DNA of 64,000 nucleotides from an uncultured Bacteroidales bacterium (GTDB taxonomy: Bacteria; Bacteroidota; Bacteroidia; Bacteroidales; P3), in the NCBI GenBank assembly GCA_905233475.1, contig CAJOEN010000031.1, positions 1 to 64,000 of the forward strand, read 5' to 3'. The position numbers and the translations under genes were made by a program. Of the stretch, positions 29,950-39,832 are shown in pieces. Position 1 is the first letter of the stretch. Each line of letters starts with the position of its first letter. The notes beneath the pieces are model-generated. The model saw only the letters and a program-made list of their open reading frames with translations. It had not been told where the DNA came from and searched no databases.

Positions 29950-30535
29950 GCCGAAAATACTTTTGGTGGAACCTTCCCGAATCGTTGCCGAGGGCTTGAG
30001 TAAAATACTGTCCGACAGTGGTTTGTTCGGACAAATGTCGCACCTCTCATCCATAGCCCACCTCGACGACTATATGCACAGTATTCATCCTGATGTGCTG
30101 ATAATCAACCCATTGCTTGTAACTCCCGACAAACAATCCGACCTCAGTGCTTTGCAACAGAGATACCCCAACCTGAAAATAATGGCTTTTTGTACCCAGC
30201 TGGCCGACAACGCTATAATGTCGAAATTCCATACCGTAGCCAACATTTACACCAATCCTTCGCACCTTGTAAAAAGTGTGAGGGACATAACGGAGCATCG
30301 TGCTGTAATTCAGAAAAAAACATCCGAAAACGATGTCCTTTCGCGACGCGAGATCGAGATACTCATACTTGTGGCCCAAGGACTTATGAATAAAGAAATA
30401 GCCGAAAAACTCAATATATCACTCAACACCGTAATAACCCATCGCAAGAACATCATCAAAAAAACGGGCATTAAATCTGTGGCCGGTCTCACATCTTACG
30501 CACTGATGCACAATTACATAAACATAGGTGGATAA
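29936..30535 (+). CDS. LuxR-type HTH response regulator
   Basis: Receiver-like N-terminus KILLVEPSRIVAEGLSKIL and C-terminal LSRREIEILILVAQGLMNKEIAEKLNISLNTVITHRKNIIKKTGIKSVAGLTSYA. Overlaps the upstream gene by 14 nt. Confidence 0.92.
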   Translation: MTNYKPKILLVEPSRIVAEGLSKILSDSGLFGQMSHLSSIAHLDDYMHSIHPDVLIINPLLVTPDKQSDLSALQQRYPNLKIMAFCTQLADNAIMSKFHTVANIYTNPSHLVKSVRDITEHRAVIQKKTSENDVLSRREIEILILVAQGLMNKEIAEKLNISLNTVITHRKNIIKKTGIKSVAGLTSYALMHNYINIGG

Positions 30536-30568
30536 AACTGTGAATTTTACGTGTTTAAAAATATATCT

Positions 30569-31765
30569 ATGAAACGAATTGTATTACTTATTGTTACGAT
30601 AACCATTACAGCGCATACAATATCGCAATCCGCCGACACTACTCGGAACAGTCGTTTTTCGTTACGTGCCGACTTCGAGTATTTCTTTAAGGACAACGAG
30701 TTTTCTGCCGAAAAAACAAGCGGTTACACTATACCGGGCTTCTATTTCCGTCCGCGTTTGGTGTGGAATGTGGAAAAGCATGTGCGTTTGGAGGCCGGCG
30801 TACATTGGCTGCATTATTGGGGAGCCAGCAGTTATCCGCGAAATATTTCGTTCACAGCTTTTCCCGAAATGGGGGAGGAGTCCGCTCCAAGTCATGTGCT
30901 GCCGTGGATGCAGGCTCGCGTAGATGTGTTGCCCCAACTGTCGCTTGTGTTCGGCAATTTGTATAACAACGACAAGCACCTGCAACTGCCGCGTCCGCTC
31001 TACGACGACGAACTGCTATACGCCACCGACCCCGAGGCAGGTATTCAGATGTTGTTGAATTTCAAGTATTTCAATGCCGATATTTGGGCAGACTGGAGAA
31101 ATTTTATTTTCCGAGGTAGCGAAACGCAGGAGCGTTTTATTTGTGGTTTTTCGGGCAGGGTTAAACCTATACAGACCAATGTCGTAAATCTTTCGCTACC
31201 CATACACGCTATAGTGCAACACACTGGTGGAGAGATGGTTGCCGTTTCTTGTGCGACAATTTCCATGTTCAATTTTTCTGCAGGTCTGCAACTGGGCTTG
31301 CGTATGGGAAAGGTAGAAGTTACAACGGGTTGCCATGCTGTTGCTTTTATCAACAGTGGCGATACAACACTCTCATTTAAAAATGGTTGGGGTATTTATC
31401 CGCATTTGGGGGCAAAATTCGCAGGTGTTTCAATGGATGTGGCATATTGGCACGGCGATAATTTTGTGCCTTTGCTCGGCAGTCCGCATTTTTCAAACGT
31501 ATCGGTCAAAAAAACAGGTCTTGTCTTCGACCCGATGGATATGCTTTGCGCAAGCGTCGGCTACGAGCTTAAGAAATTCCGCCACACCACGCTTGCCGTA
31601 GAAGGTCTTACCTACATTTATTTCCCTTACTCCGGCACTTTTGGCGATTTTACCAGAATTGAAAAAGACGGTGCCGCAAGTTTTGCTTTCGGATTCTTTC
31701 TGAAAGTAAATCCCAAGATTGCTCCACATGGCTTTTATGACAGATTGCGCAAAAAACGCAAATAA
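30569..31765 (+). CDS. Predicted secreted/outer-membrane beta-barrel-like protein, hypothetical
   Basis: Signal peptide MKRIVLLIVTITITAHTISQS; alternating beta pattern. Confidence 0.65.
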   Translation: MKRIVLLIVTITITAHTISQSADTTRNSRFSLRADFEYFFKDNEFSAEKTSGYTIPGFYFRPRLVWNVEKHVRLEAGVHWLHYWGASSYPRNISFTAFPEMGEESAPSHVLPWMQARVDVLPQLSLVFGNLYNNDKHLQLPRPLYDDELLYATDPEAGIQMLLNFKYFNADIWADWRNFIFRGSETQERFICGFSGRVKPIQTNVVNLSLPIHAIVQHTGGEMVAVSCATISMFNFSAGLQLGLRMGKVEVTTGCHAVAFINSGDTTLSFKNGWGIYPHLGAKFAGVSMDVAYWHGDNFVPLLGSPHFSNVSVKKTGLVFDPMDMLCASVGYELKKFRHTTLAVEGLTYIYFPYSGTFGDFTRIEKDGAASFAFGFFLKVNPKIAPHGFYDRLRKKRK

Positions 31766-31769
31766 AAAA

Positions 31770-31799
31770 GGCGGCAAATAAATATTCTTGCCGCCCAAA
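31770..31799. terminator. Bidirectional terminator hairpin
   Basis: GGCGGCAA...TTGCCGCC flanked by A-rich tracts between convergent genes. Confidence 0.8.
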
Positions 31800-31827
31800 A
31801 AACAAATTTAAAAATGAATGAAGTTTA

Positions 31828-33003
31828 TCAGTTGAATATATCTTTCATTTTGTTGAAGAATCCCTTTTCCTGTTTACTTGGATTTGGTTGGAAATTAGGC
31901 GAGTTACGCAATTTTTCCAACAATTCACGTTCCTCCTTATTGGTTGCCTTGGGTATCCACACGTTGATACTTACAAGCATATCTCCAATGCCGTAGCCGT
32001 TTACATCGGGCAATCCTTTTCCCCTCAGTCTCAATATTTTGCCGGAAGGGATACCGGGTTCAATTTTCATTTTTACCTTGCCCTGAAGCGTGGGTATTTC
32101 GAGATTTGTGCCGAGGGTGGCATCGACGAAATTGATGTATGCGGTGTATAACAAGTTGTTTTCCTGCCGTTCGAAAGTGTCGTGCGGCAGTTCTTCAATT
32201 TGCACGATAAGGTCGCCGGGTATGCCGTTGTGCGGGCCAGCGTGTCCTTTGCCCTGAAGCTGGAACTGCATTCCTTCGGCCACGCCGCGCGGTATTGGCA
32301 CAGTTACCACCTCTTCGGAGAGAATTACGCCTTCTCCGTTACATTGCGGGCATTTGTGTTTTACCGTCTTGCCCAGGCCGTTGCATTGCGGGCATGTCGA
32401 TTGTGTCTGCATTTGGCCGAGTATGGTGTGGCGCACTTCCACCACGACACCTGCGCCGTGGCAGTGGTTGCATGTCTCCATTTCGCCGTCCTTGGAGCCT
32501 GAGCCTCCGCAAGTTTTGCAGGCGACGTATTTTTTTACCTTGTATTTTTTTTCAACGCCTTTTTCAATATCTTCGAGTGTTACTTTGGCTTTGATACGCA
32601 GGTTGCCGCCTCGTTGCACACGTTGTTGCGAGCGACCGCCTCCGCCACCGAAACCTCCAAATCCGCTGAAGCCACTGAACCCGCCTCCGCCGAAATTGAA
32701 GCCGCGTCCAAAAACGCTGTTCAGAATGTCGTTGAGGTCGAAATCGGCGAAACCGCCGCCGAAACCGCCAGCGCCGCCTTCTACGCCTGCATGGCCGAAC
32801 TGGTCGTAGCGTGCCTTTTTGTCAGGGTCGCTGAGTACGGAATAGGCTTCGGCAGCCTCCTTGAATTTTTCTTCGGCCTCCTTGTCGCCCGGATTGCGGT
32901 CGGGGTGATATTTTAAAGCTAATTTGCGGTAGGCTTTTTTGAGGTCTTCCGTTGTGGCGTTTCTGTCCACTCCCAAAACTTCGTAATAATCTCTTTTTGC
33001 CAT
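31828..33003 (-). CDS. dnaJ: Chaperone protein DnaJ
   Basis: [39 protein letters not shown]; CxxCxGxG zinc repeats. Confidence 0.98.
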   Translation of the reverse strand: MAKRDYYEVLGVDRNATTEDLKKAYRKLALKYHPDRNPGDKEAEEKFKEAAEAYSVLSDPDKKARYDQFGHAGVEGGAGGFGGGFADFDLNDILNSVFGRGFNFGGGGFSGFSGFGGFGGGGGRSQQRVQRGGNLRIKAKVTLEDIEKGVEKKYKVKKYVACKTCGGSGSKDGEMETCNHCHGAGVVVEVRHTILGQMQTQSTCPQCNGLGKTVKHKCPQCNGEGVILSEEVVTVPIPRGVAEGMQFQLQGKGHAGPHNGIPGDLIVQIEELPHDTFERQENNLLYTAYINFVDATLGTNLEIPTLQGKVKMKIEPGIPSGKILRLRGKGLPDVNGYGIGDMLVSINVWIPKATNKEERELLEKLRNSPNFQPNPSKQEKGFFNKMKDIFN

Positions 33004-33021
33004 GTCTTATTTATGCCTTTC

Positions 33022-33618
33022 TTAAATTGCAACCACCACTTTGGGAAAGCGCAGAACTTTGTCGTTCAAGTAGTAACCTTTTTCCACAACATCTATCACA
33101 GTGCCTTTCTGCTCCTCGTCGGCGGCAGGGAATTGAGTTACGGCCTCGTGGGTCTCCTCGCTGAATTTCTGACCTTTAGCCTCTATTTCCTTCAAGCCTT
33201 TCTGTTGGAGTATATTCATCAGTTTGTTGTATATGAGTTGCACGCCTTCGCGCGAGGCTTCGTCCGACATCGACTGTAGGGCGCGTTCAAGGTCATCAAC
33301 TACGGGAAGAATGGCTTTGATAGTGTCTGCTGCACCGTTGATAAGCAAGTCGGCTTTCTCTTTATTGGTGCGTTTGCGGTAATTTTCAAATTCCGAGTAG
33401 GTGCGTAGATACTTGTCGTTCAGTTCGTTAAGTTTCTCGCCGAGTTCCTGTATTTTGGTCTCGCTATCGTTTTTGTGATGTTTCTTGTCTTTTTTGTTTT
33501 TTTTATCCTCGTGTGCCTCGCTCTGTGTAGCCTCGGCATTTTTGTCGGACTGCTGCGAAGCGTTGTTGTCGTTTGTCTCAACATCCTGAGGGTCAATATT
33601 TTTTGTATTTTCGTCCAT
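33022..33618 (-). CDS. grpE: Nucleotide exchange factor GrpE
   Basis: NDKYLRTYSEFENYRKRTNKEKADLL; adjacent to dnaJ. Start at MDENTKNID. Confidence 0.95.
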   Translation of the reverse strand: MDENTKNIDPQDVETNDNNASQQSDKNAEATQSEAHEDKKNKKDKKHHKNDSETKIQELGEKLNELNDKYLRTYSEFENYRKRTNKEKADLLINGAADTIKAILPVVDDLERALQSMSDEASREGVQLIYNKLMNILQQKGLKEIEAKGQKFSEETHEAVTQFPAADEEQKGTVIDVVEKGYYLNDKVLRFPKVVVAI

Positions 33619-33711
33619 TGCGGTATTTTTATTTTTCTTGAATATCATATTATTTGCTGCAGATTTTTATGTTTCAAAAACTTTGCCAAAATGTTCTATT
33701 ATGACAAAATG

Positions 33712-35259
33712 TCATTTTTGTGGTTCGGATTCTGCGGTTTGTGTAGTTTTCCAAATGTAGATGTCAGTTTTCTGTAGTGGTCTGATGTCGCCGTACCAAT
33801 GGAATCCTTTGATGAATTTTTTGTCTTTTGGCAGAAGTTTAATGGGATACGCCTGCATATCGGGGTCGCGGTAGGTAGTCACACGGTAGGGCTTGCGGTC
33901 TTTGATGTATATACGCATATCGGAGCCCTCGCCAACGTTCACGCCAAGCAATTCCTGCGTTTTGTCGGGCTTGTCCTCGGTTAGGTAATACACCGACTGG
34001 GCATTGCCAATAATGTCGGCGTATGAGGGTTCGCCTTCGCGGAAAAACACCACACTGTTTTTCCCTTTCACTTGGTTGTACTGCGTTTCGGCAACTTTCT
34101 GCACTACAAAGGCCGCACTTTTGAGGTGTATGGTTTTTACGCCCGATGTGTCGAATTTTATTGCTATGGTGTCGGCAGTGCACTGCGTACTGTCGTACCA
34201 AGCAATGGGATTGCTGTAGAGGGTTATTAGCGAATCTGGTACATTATAGAAAGCCGAGTCGCACTGCCCCTGCACGTCGCTGCGGAAAATGCGCACTTTG
34301 TGATAAGCGCTTACAGTACGGATTTCGTTGCTGTCGTTGATGGTAGAGTATATGGTGTCGGAGTGCATGTAAAGGGTGTCGTTTTTGTCGTTTACAAAAT
34401 GTGCTGTGGCACTGTCGGTTATGAAATTGTAATGGCGCATGCCGTCGGTTTCGCCGTAATGCCCTGTGCAGAAAATGTTGTTTGCGGAATCCCAGATATT
34501 TACATTGTGCCGTGCCACTCCGAATTTTGTTTTGCGGTAGTAGTCGAGGGTGTCGCAGGTAAGTCGCTGGTTTCCATTGTATATCGACGATTTTTTTACG
34601 GAAGTGGCGTGCCCTTCGTCGGTATTGTAAGTGCCTTGTTTACTGAAAATTATGGTGCTGTCGCTAAAAATATGGGTGGGACCGCGAAAAACGGCGAGTT
34701 TGGTAATGGTATTGTAAGTCATTGTGTCGGAGGTAAGTACGGTGGTGGAGTCGGTCAGCATGACATCGTCGTATATGAAAAACTCCTTGATATCGGCGTA
34801 GTATAGTCCGTTGTAGCTGTCGAGGGTTTTGTCGCCGTTCACCGCATGGCCGTGGTAGGTGTATTTTGCGGTAGAAGTATTGCGGTTGTACGATATGTAA
34901 TTAGTTGTAAGCGAGGTGGCTCCATCGACAAGTAGCACTTCGTCGCCCCAAATTTCCACCACACGTGTATTGCCGTTGTAGAAAAGTTCGTCGCCAAAAA
35001 TGGTGGTGGTGTCCGAAATTTCGATAACTATATTGCCAAATGCCGTAAAATTGTTGTTTTTAGTGTCGAAATGAGCCGAGTCGGAGTTCAGAACCATTCC
35101 CTCGTGGGTGGCTTTCACCGTTTTGTACAATATCCACACATCAGGATTGTCGGCATTGCGTGAGCCCACCCCCGACTGATATTCAATTACTTTTTGAGCA
35201 TTGGCTTCAATGCAGAAAAACAGTGCAAGTAGCAATGTTACAATGGTTTTACGTAGCAT
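33712..35259 (-). CDS. OstA/LptA-like outer-membrane biogenesis protein
   Basis: Signal peptide; OstA-like repeats (DSAHFDTKNNNFTAFGNIVIEI). Confidence 0.8.
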   Translation of the reverse strand: MLRKTIVTLLLALFFCIEANAQKVIEYQSGVGSRNADNPDVWILYKTVKATHEGMVLNSDSAHFDTKNNNFTAFGNIVIEISDTTTIFGDELFYNGNTRVVEIWGDEVLLVDGATSLTTNYISYNRNTSTAKYTYHGHAVNGDKTLDSYNGLYYADIKEFFIYDDVMLTDSTTVLTSDTMTYNTITKLAVFRGPTHIFSDSTIIFSKQGTYNTDEGHATSVKKSSIYNGNQRLTCDTLDYYRKTKFGVARHNVNIWDSANNIFCTGHYGETDGMRHYNFITDSATAHFVNDKNDTLYMHSDTIYSTINDSNEIRTVSAYHKVRIFRSDVQGQCDSAFYNVPDSLITLYSNPIAWYDSTQCTADTIAIKFDTSGVKTIHLKSAAFVVQKVAETQYNQVKGKNSVVFFREGEPSYADIIGNAQSVYYLTEDKPDKTQELLGVNVGEGSDMRIYIKDRKPYRVTTYRDPDMQAYPIKLLPKDKKFIKGFHWYGDIRPLQKTDIYIWKTTQTAESEPQK

Positions 35260-35475
35260 TTGACTTCAGATTTTAATATGCAAAAGTACATTTTTTTTAC
35301 GATTTTTTCGTTTTTTTTATTTTCCTGCTCGCTGAAGCACGCAAATTACGAATAATCTTGATACGAGCAACCTCATTTTGCAATGAGCAAAATTGTGTTC
35401 GATAGCGTATTGTTCTTAATAACAAGGTGTTACATTGCAAACAAAAATATATTTTGCCGTATGGAAAAAATGTCG

Positions 35476-35483
35476 TAACTTTG
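35476..35483 (+). promoter_or_regulatory. -7 box (TAACTTTG) for the riboswitch transcript
   Basis: TAnnTTTG consensus immediately 5' of the aptamer. Confidence 0.65.
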
Positions 35484-35489
35484 CAGTTC

Positions 35490-35668
35490 GAATTTGGTTC
35501 ATCCAAGAGCAATTTTGCCAAGGATGATTAAAAGGGAATCGGGTGCAAATCCCGGACAGTCCCGCTGCTGTAAGCTCCGCAACAGTCGTTTCCAATCCCC
35601 TGCCACTGTCCGCCTCGTGCGAATGGGAAGGCCGCGAAACGATGGAGTAAGTCAGAAGACCTGCCAGG
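35490..35668 (+). ncRNA. Cobalamin (B12) riboswitch
   Basis: Conserved core GGGAATCGGGTGCAAATCCCGGACAGTCCCGCTGCTGTAAGC ... GGAGTAAGTCAGAAGACCTGCC (B12 box region). Confidence 0.96.
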
Positions 35669-35942
35669 TTTGATTTTTGAAAAGCTTTCGAGGAAAGAGC
35701 TTGAAAAAAGACAACACACCAATGTTCGAATTTTTCACGATTTTTTGAAAGCTGTTTTGAGTTAGAAAGTCAAAATAGTTATATGCTGTTGTTCGAAAAA
35801 AGGTACAATATCGCTGTAAGGTATGCCGCAATGACTCACACGATAAAAAGTGTGGGGTCGCGCGGTTTTCGTTTATGGCTGTGCCAAACTGCTCGGACAA
35901 TAGCGGAATAAACAATAGTAATAATCTTTAAATCAATTTATT

Positions 35943-37506
35943 ATGCTTAAAAAACTTATTATTTTATGTGCTTCTCTGGCATTTGGTGCCGGACTTTACG
36001 CACAAAGTGGCGATGCTACTATTGCAGCCAGCGATGTAAAATACTGGATTGGCTCCGGAAACAACGAAGTCGTGTTTGCGGTAAACTTTGGTTCCCCCGA
36101 CACCTGTCTGGCTTGGGGTTTCCGTTTCAGCGCCGACAGTATCATAGTCAAGGACATGATGGACTCCATCGCAACCTACGACACACGTTTCAGCTACTCT
36201 GGTGCGAGCAGTACACTCAGCAACATCACATTTTCGCCGACAAACAACATTACATTTACATCGCTGTCAAACTTTTGGATGTACAATGTGAATGGATCCT
36301 TGGCCGATTGGGGATACGATCAGCAATGGGTGAAAGACGGCGATTTTGTGAAATGGGGCGATGCTGATGTTGCTACATATTCCGAGACAACAAATTGGCC
36401 TTGGGTTTACGAATGGTCACAAACTGTTACCGCTGTTTATGTTCCCGACGCCACCATTGCTTCAACAGATATAAAATACTGGGTAGGCACAGGCAGTCAC
36501 GAAGTTGTTATGGCTGTAAACTGGGCTAATCCCGACACCTGCCTTGCATGGGGCTACCGCTTCAGCGCCGACAGCATCACCGTTTCCGACATGATGACCG
36601 ACATAGCCAACGCCGACAATCGTTTCAGCTACGATTCCGCTTCGGGCTGGCTCCTCGACATAAAATACATAAACGGAACCGACACACTGAAAATCTCCTC
36701 CGGCAGCTATTGGATGTACAACGTCAATGGCATGGCCGCTCAATTTGGCGATGTCAGTGTTGCCTTTGTAAACGACACAGACTCTTGGGGTTATCCTTCA
36801 GAGATGGCTTGGACAAAAACTGTAAATCCCGTTTATGCTCTTGATGCAATGATAGACGCAAGCCAAATCACCTATTGGGTGGGCACAGGCAGCAACGAAG
36901 TTGTTTTTGCCGTAAACTGGGCTAATCCCGACACTTGCTTGGCATGGGGCTACCGCTTCGGCTCCGACAGCATTACCGTTTCCGACATGATGACCGACAT
37001 AGCCACTGCCGACAATCGTTTCAGCTACGACTCCGCTTCTGGCTGGCTCCTCGACATAAAATACATAAACGGAACCGACACACTGAAAATCTCCTCCGGC
37101 AGCTATTGGATGTACAACGTCAATGGCATGGCCGCTCAAATTCGGCGATATAAGCGTTGCCATTGTAAACGACACAGACTCTTGGGGTTATCCTTCAGAG
37201 ATGGCTTGGACAAAAACTGTAACTCCCGTTACAAATCCTTCTCAGCAGGGTATAGTTGCCGCCGCCGGCTCGATAAACTTCTCGGTTTATCCCAACCCAG
37301 CAAGCAGCAAAATAAATGTTACTGTTGAAAACGGTGAGGCAACACAAATTATCCTTATGGACGCCAGCGGCAGAACAATCAAAACCGTTGCTGCGGAAGA
37401 TGCTGTAAATCACACAATAGACGTTTCCGCTCTTTCGGCAGGCGTTTACTTTGTGAATGTCCGCAACGAAAACGTTTCCAAAGTTAGCAAACTGATAATC
37501 CGATAG
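35943..37506 (+). CDS. Secreted repeat protein with T9SS C-terminal sorting domain, apparently frameshifted at ~37138
   Basis: Three ~130-aa repeats (YWIGSGNNEVVFAVNFGSPDTCLAWGFRFSADS...). ORF 35943-37328 leaves frame in repeat 3. The correct continuation is ORF 37123-37506 (FGDISVAIVNDTDSWGYPSEMAWTKTV...NFSVYPNPASSKINV...GVYFVNV). Confidence 0.8.
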
Positions 37507-37522
37507 TTGAAATAGAAATATC

Positions 37523-38497
37523 ATGAAACGAAGCTCATTTTTGTTTTTATCAATATTCATATTGATGGCTGGAGTAAGTGTCGCTCAATTTGACGGTGCT
37601 GTCGGTACTGCCGGTTGCAAGGCCATACAGTACAACGACAGCAGGATAGTGAATTGGGCGACAACTTGCACCGTTTACCGTGGATACTTCGATATTGCCA
37701 ACAACCGCAACAGAGCCTCTTTCGGATACGATTCGGTAGCAATTGGCGTGGCTACGGCAAGCAACACTATGGAAGCCGTCAGCCTTGGCGACAGCGGTGT
37801 GGCGGTGCTCACTTTCGAGACACCCATTGCCAACGGCGAAGGCGCCGATTTCGCGGTCTATGAAAACGGCTTTGACGACGGTTTTCTTGAACTGGCCTTT
37901 GTGGAGGTTAGCTCCGACGGCGAACGCTATGTGCGTTTTCCGGCCACATCGAACACTCCTACAGCAACGCAGGTGGGAAGTTTCGCCAACAACATGGACC
38001 CCACGTTGTTAAACAACCTTGCAGGCAAATACCGCATAGGCTGGGGAACGCCTTTCGATTTGGAGGAACTCCGCGACAGCACGGGTATCGACATCAACAA
38101 TATAACCCATGTGCGTTTGGTGGACTGCATTGGCACCATCAATCCGCAGTACTGCACCTACGATGCCAACGGAAATATCGTGAACGACCCGTATCCTACG
38201 GCTTTCAACAGCAGCGGTTTCGACCTTACCGGCGTGGCTGTGCTTAACCAGCGTAGCACACAAATAGTTTTGGCGAAAACCGTTGATATTAAGGCCTTTC
38301 CAAATCCATGCCGTGATTTTCTGAAAGTTGCGGAAATGCCGATAGGAGAGGAGTACCAAATTTTGGATATGCGAGGCAATGTTGTTGAACGTGGTGTTTG
38401 TATGCAGAACTCATTCTGTATCAGCACGCAAGGACTAAAACAAGGCTTATATGTGCTTCGTATAGGTTCTTTTGCCAAAAAAATCGTGAAACAATAA
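37523..38497 (+). CDS. Cobalamin-riboswitch-associated cell-surface protein with T9SS C-terminal sorting domain
   Basis: FDGAVGTAGCKAIQYNDSRIVNWATTCTVYRGY...FAVYENGFDDGFLELAFVEVSSDGERYVRFPA...LAGKYRIGWGTPFDLEEL; C-terminus KAFPNPCRDFLKV...GLYVLRIGSFAKKIVKQ. Confidence 0.85.
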   Translation: MKRSSFLFLSIFILMAGVSVAQFDGAVGTAGCKAIQYNDSRIVNWATTCTVYRGYFDIANNRNRASFGYDSVAIGVATASNTMEAVSLGDSGVAVLTFETPIANGEGADFAVYENGFDDGFLELAFVEVSSDGERYVRFPATSNTPTATQVGSFANNMDPTLLNNLAGKYRIGWGTPFDLEELRDSTGIDINNITHVRLVDCIGTINPQYCTYDANGNIVNDPYPTAFNSSGFDLTGVAVLNQRSTQIVLAKTVDIKAFPNPCRDFLKVAEMPIGEEYQILDMRGNVVERGVCMQNSFCISTQGLKQGLYVLRIGSFAKKIVKQ

Positions 38498-38522
38498 GAA
38501 AATCACTCCATTATCTTAGTAG

Positions 38523-38560
38523 TAAGGCGTTGCGAATTTCTTTGCAACGCCTTATCCTTT
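38523..38560 (+). terminator. Rho-independent-like terminator
   Basis: TAAGGCGTTGC...GCAACGCCTTA stem followed by T-rich tract. Confidence 0.75.
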
Positions 38561-38616
38561 TGTGTGGGCTGTCTTAATAGCTGTAAATAAAACGAATGCG
38601 TGGCTAAACTTCTTAC

Positions 38617-39795
38617 CTACTCAATTATAGTGTAGTTGTTCCAGAAATCTTCATCGTATTTAATTCCTTGAAAATCAAAACTGTTCTTACCGCTTGCCTC
38701 TTTGCCGGAAAGATTAATACTGTCTGTTGCCGGACGAGTGTCGGAAAACAGAGCTTCGTCACTAATCGTAAATGTAGTGTCGTTTACAATATCCTCTTCG
38801 GTAATAATGTAGTAAAAATATAAAGGCACGGCATAACCGTCTATTATTCGGTAATTGAACTTGATTGTGTAAACCTCTTGTCCGTTTTTAGTGTCCGTCG
38901 ATTCAACAAGTTCATATGAATAAATGGTATTGTGTTGGGAATCGAAACAGATTGTAAGTTCGGTGATACTGTTGTGTTTTCGGATAATGCCGTTGAGGGT
39001 ATAAACCGTGTTGCCGTCGATTGTGTCAATTTTTACCAAGGTGAAATCGGCTTTGGCAACAGTTTTTTCAAAAGTCCCGTTTTTATAAAAGTATATGTTA
39101 TTGTTGAGCATTTGTGCAAGGCCGTTGCAATCGAACATTCCGTATATATTATACGAGTTTTCGGGGTGGGGGTCTATTTTTCCCTGCTTTGTTTTTCGCA
39201 AGCCTGTAACGAAAAAGAGTTCGTCGGAATAGCCGCAGTTCGAAAAAATAATCCAATCGCGGTTGCGCCTTCTATTCTGCTTTTGCGGAAAAAGTACATC
39301 CAAAGCCACTTCCACAATTTCGTTAGAAGGTTTTTTCCCAACCGTATAATTAGTTGTTTGCTTGTAGTATGTAGTAGCCACATTTGGAGTAGGATAAGCC
39401 TTGTAAAAACAGCTGTCGAAAACAGCTTTCAGTGTCTTGTTCCAAGTTGTGGCTTTGGCCGTTATGGTAATGTCTTTAAGTTCGGTTTCTCGCGGTTCAA
39501 GCATAATAGTACCCAATTCCAAGTTTTTTCTTTCCAATGGAAATTCGGCATTTTGGTAGCCAATAAATTGAATGACAATGGTATCCGGCAGAAGATGCCC
39601 TTTCGTTTTTATTGAAAAATGTCCCTGCGTGCTTGTGGTGGCACCCGTGTAAGAGTGTTTTAGGTAGCAGTTGCAGTAGGGCAGAGGTTTTCCTGTTTTT
39701 GAATCAACAACTGTTCCGCTTATAGTGAAAACATTTTGTGCGGCAACGGCCACAGCAAACACCAAAAATACGATTTCAAAAGTGATTTTTTTCAT
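38617..39795 (-). CDS. Carboxypeptidase-like regulatory domain (CarboxypepD_reg-like) secreted protein
   Basis: FTISGTVVDSKTGKPLPYCNCYLKHSYTGATTSTQGHFSIKTKG. Confidence 0.85.
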   Translation of the reverse strand: MKKITFEIVFLVFAVAVAAQNVFTISGTVVDSKTGKPLPYCNCYLKHSYTGATTSTQGHFSIKTKGHLLPDTIVIQFIGYQNAEFPLERKNLELGTIMLEPRETELKDITITAKATTWNKTLKAVFDSCFYKAYPTPNVATTYYKQTTNYTVGKKPSNEIVEVALDVLFPQKQNRRRNRDWIIFSNCGYSDELFFVTGLRKTKQGKIDPHPENSYNIYGMFDCNGLAQMLNNNIYFYKNGTFEKTVAKADFTLVKIDTIDGNTVYTLNGIIRKHNSITELTICFDSQHNTIYSYELVESTDTKNGQEVYTIKFNYRIIDGYAVPLYFYYIITEEDIVNDTTFTISDEALFSDTRPATDSINLSGKEASGKNSFDFQGIKYDEDFWNNYTIIE

Positions 39796-39832
39796 ATTGT
39801 TTTTTAAAAAAAATGATATTCAATAGTATAGA

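Noticed and set aside
35528-35722. 64-aa ORF (-) over the riboswitch
   Set aside because: Overlaps the conserved cobalamin riboswitch core; spurious.
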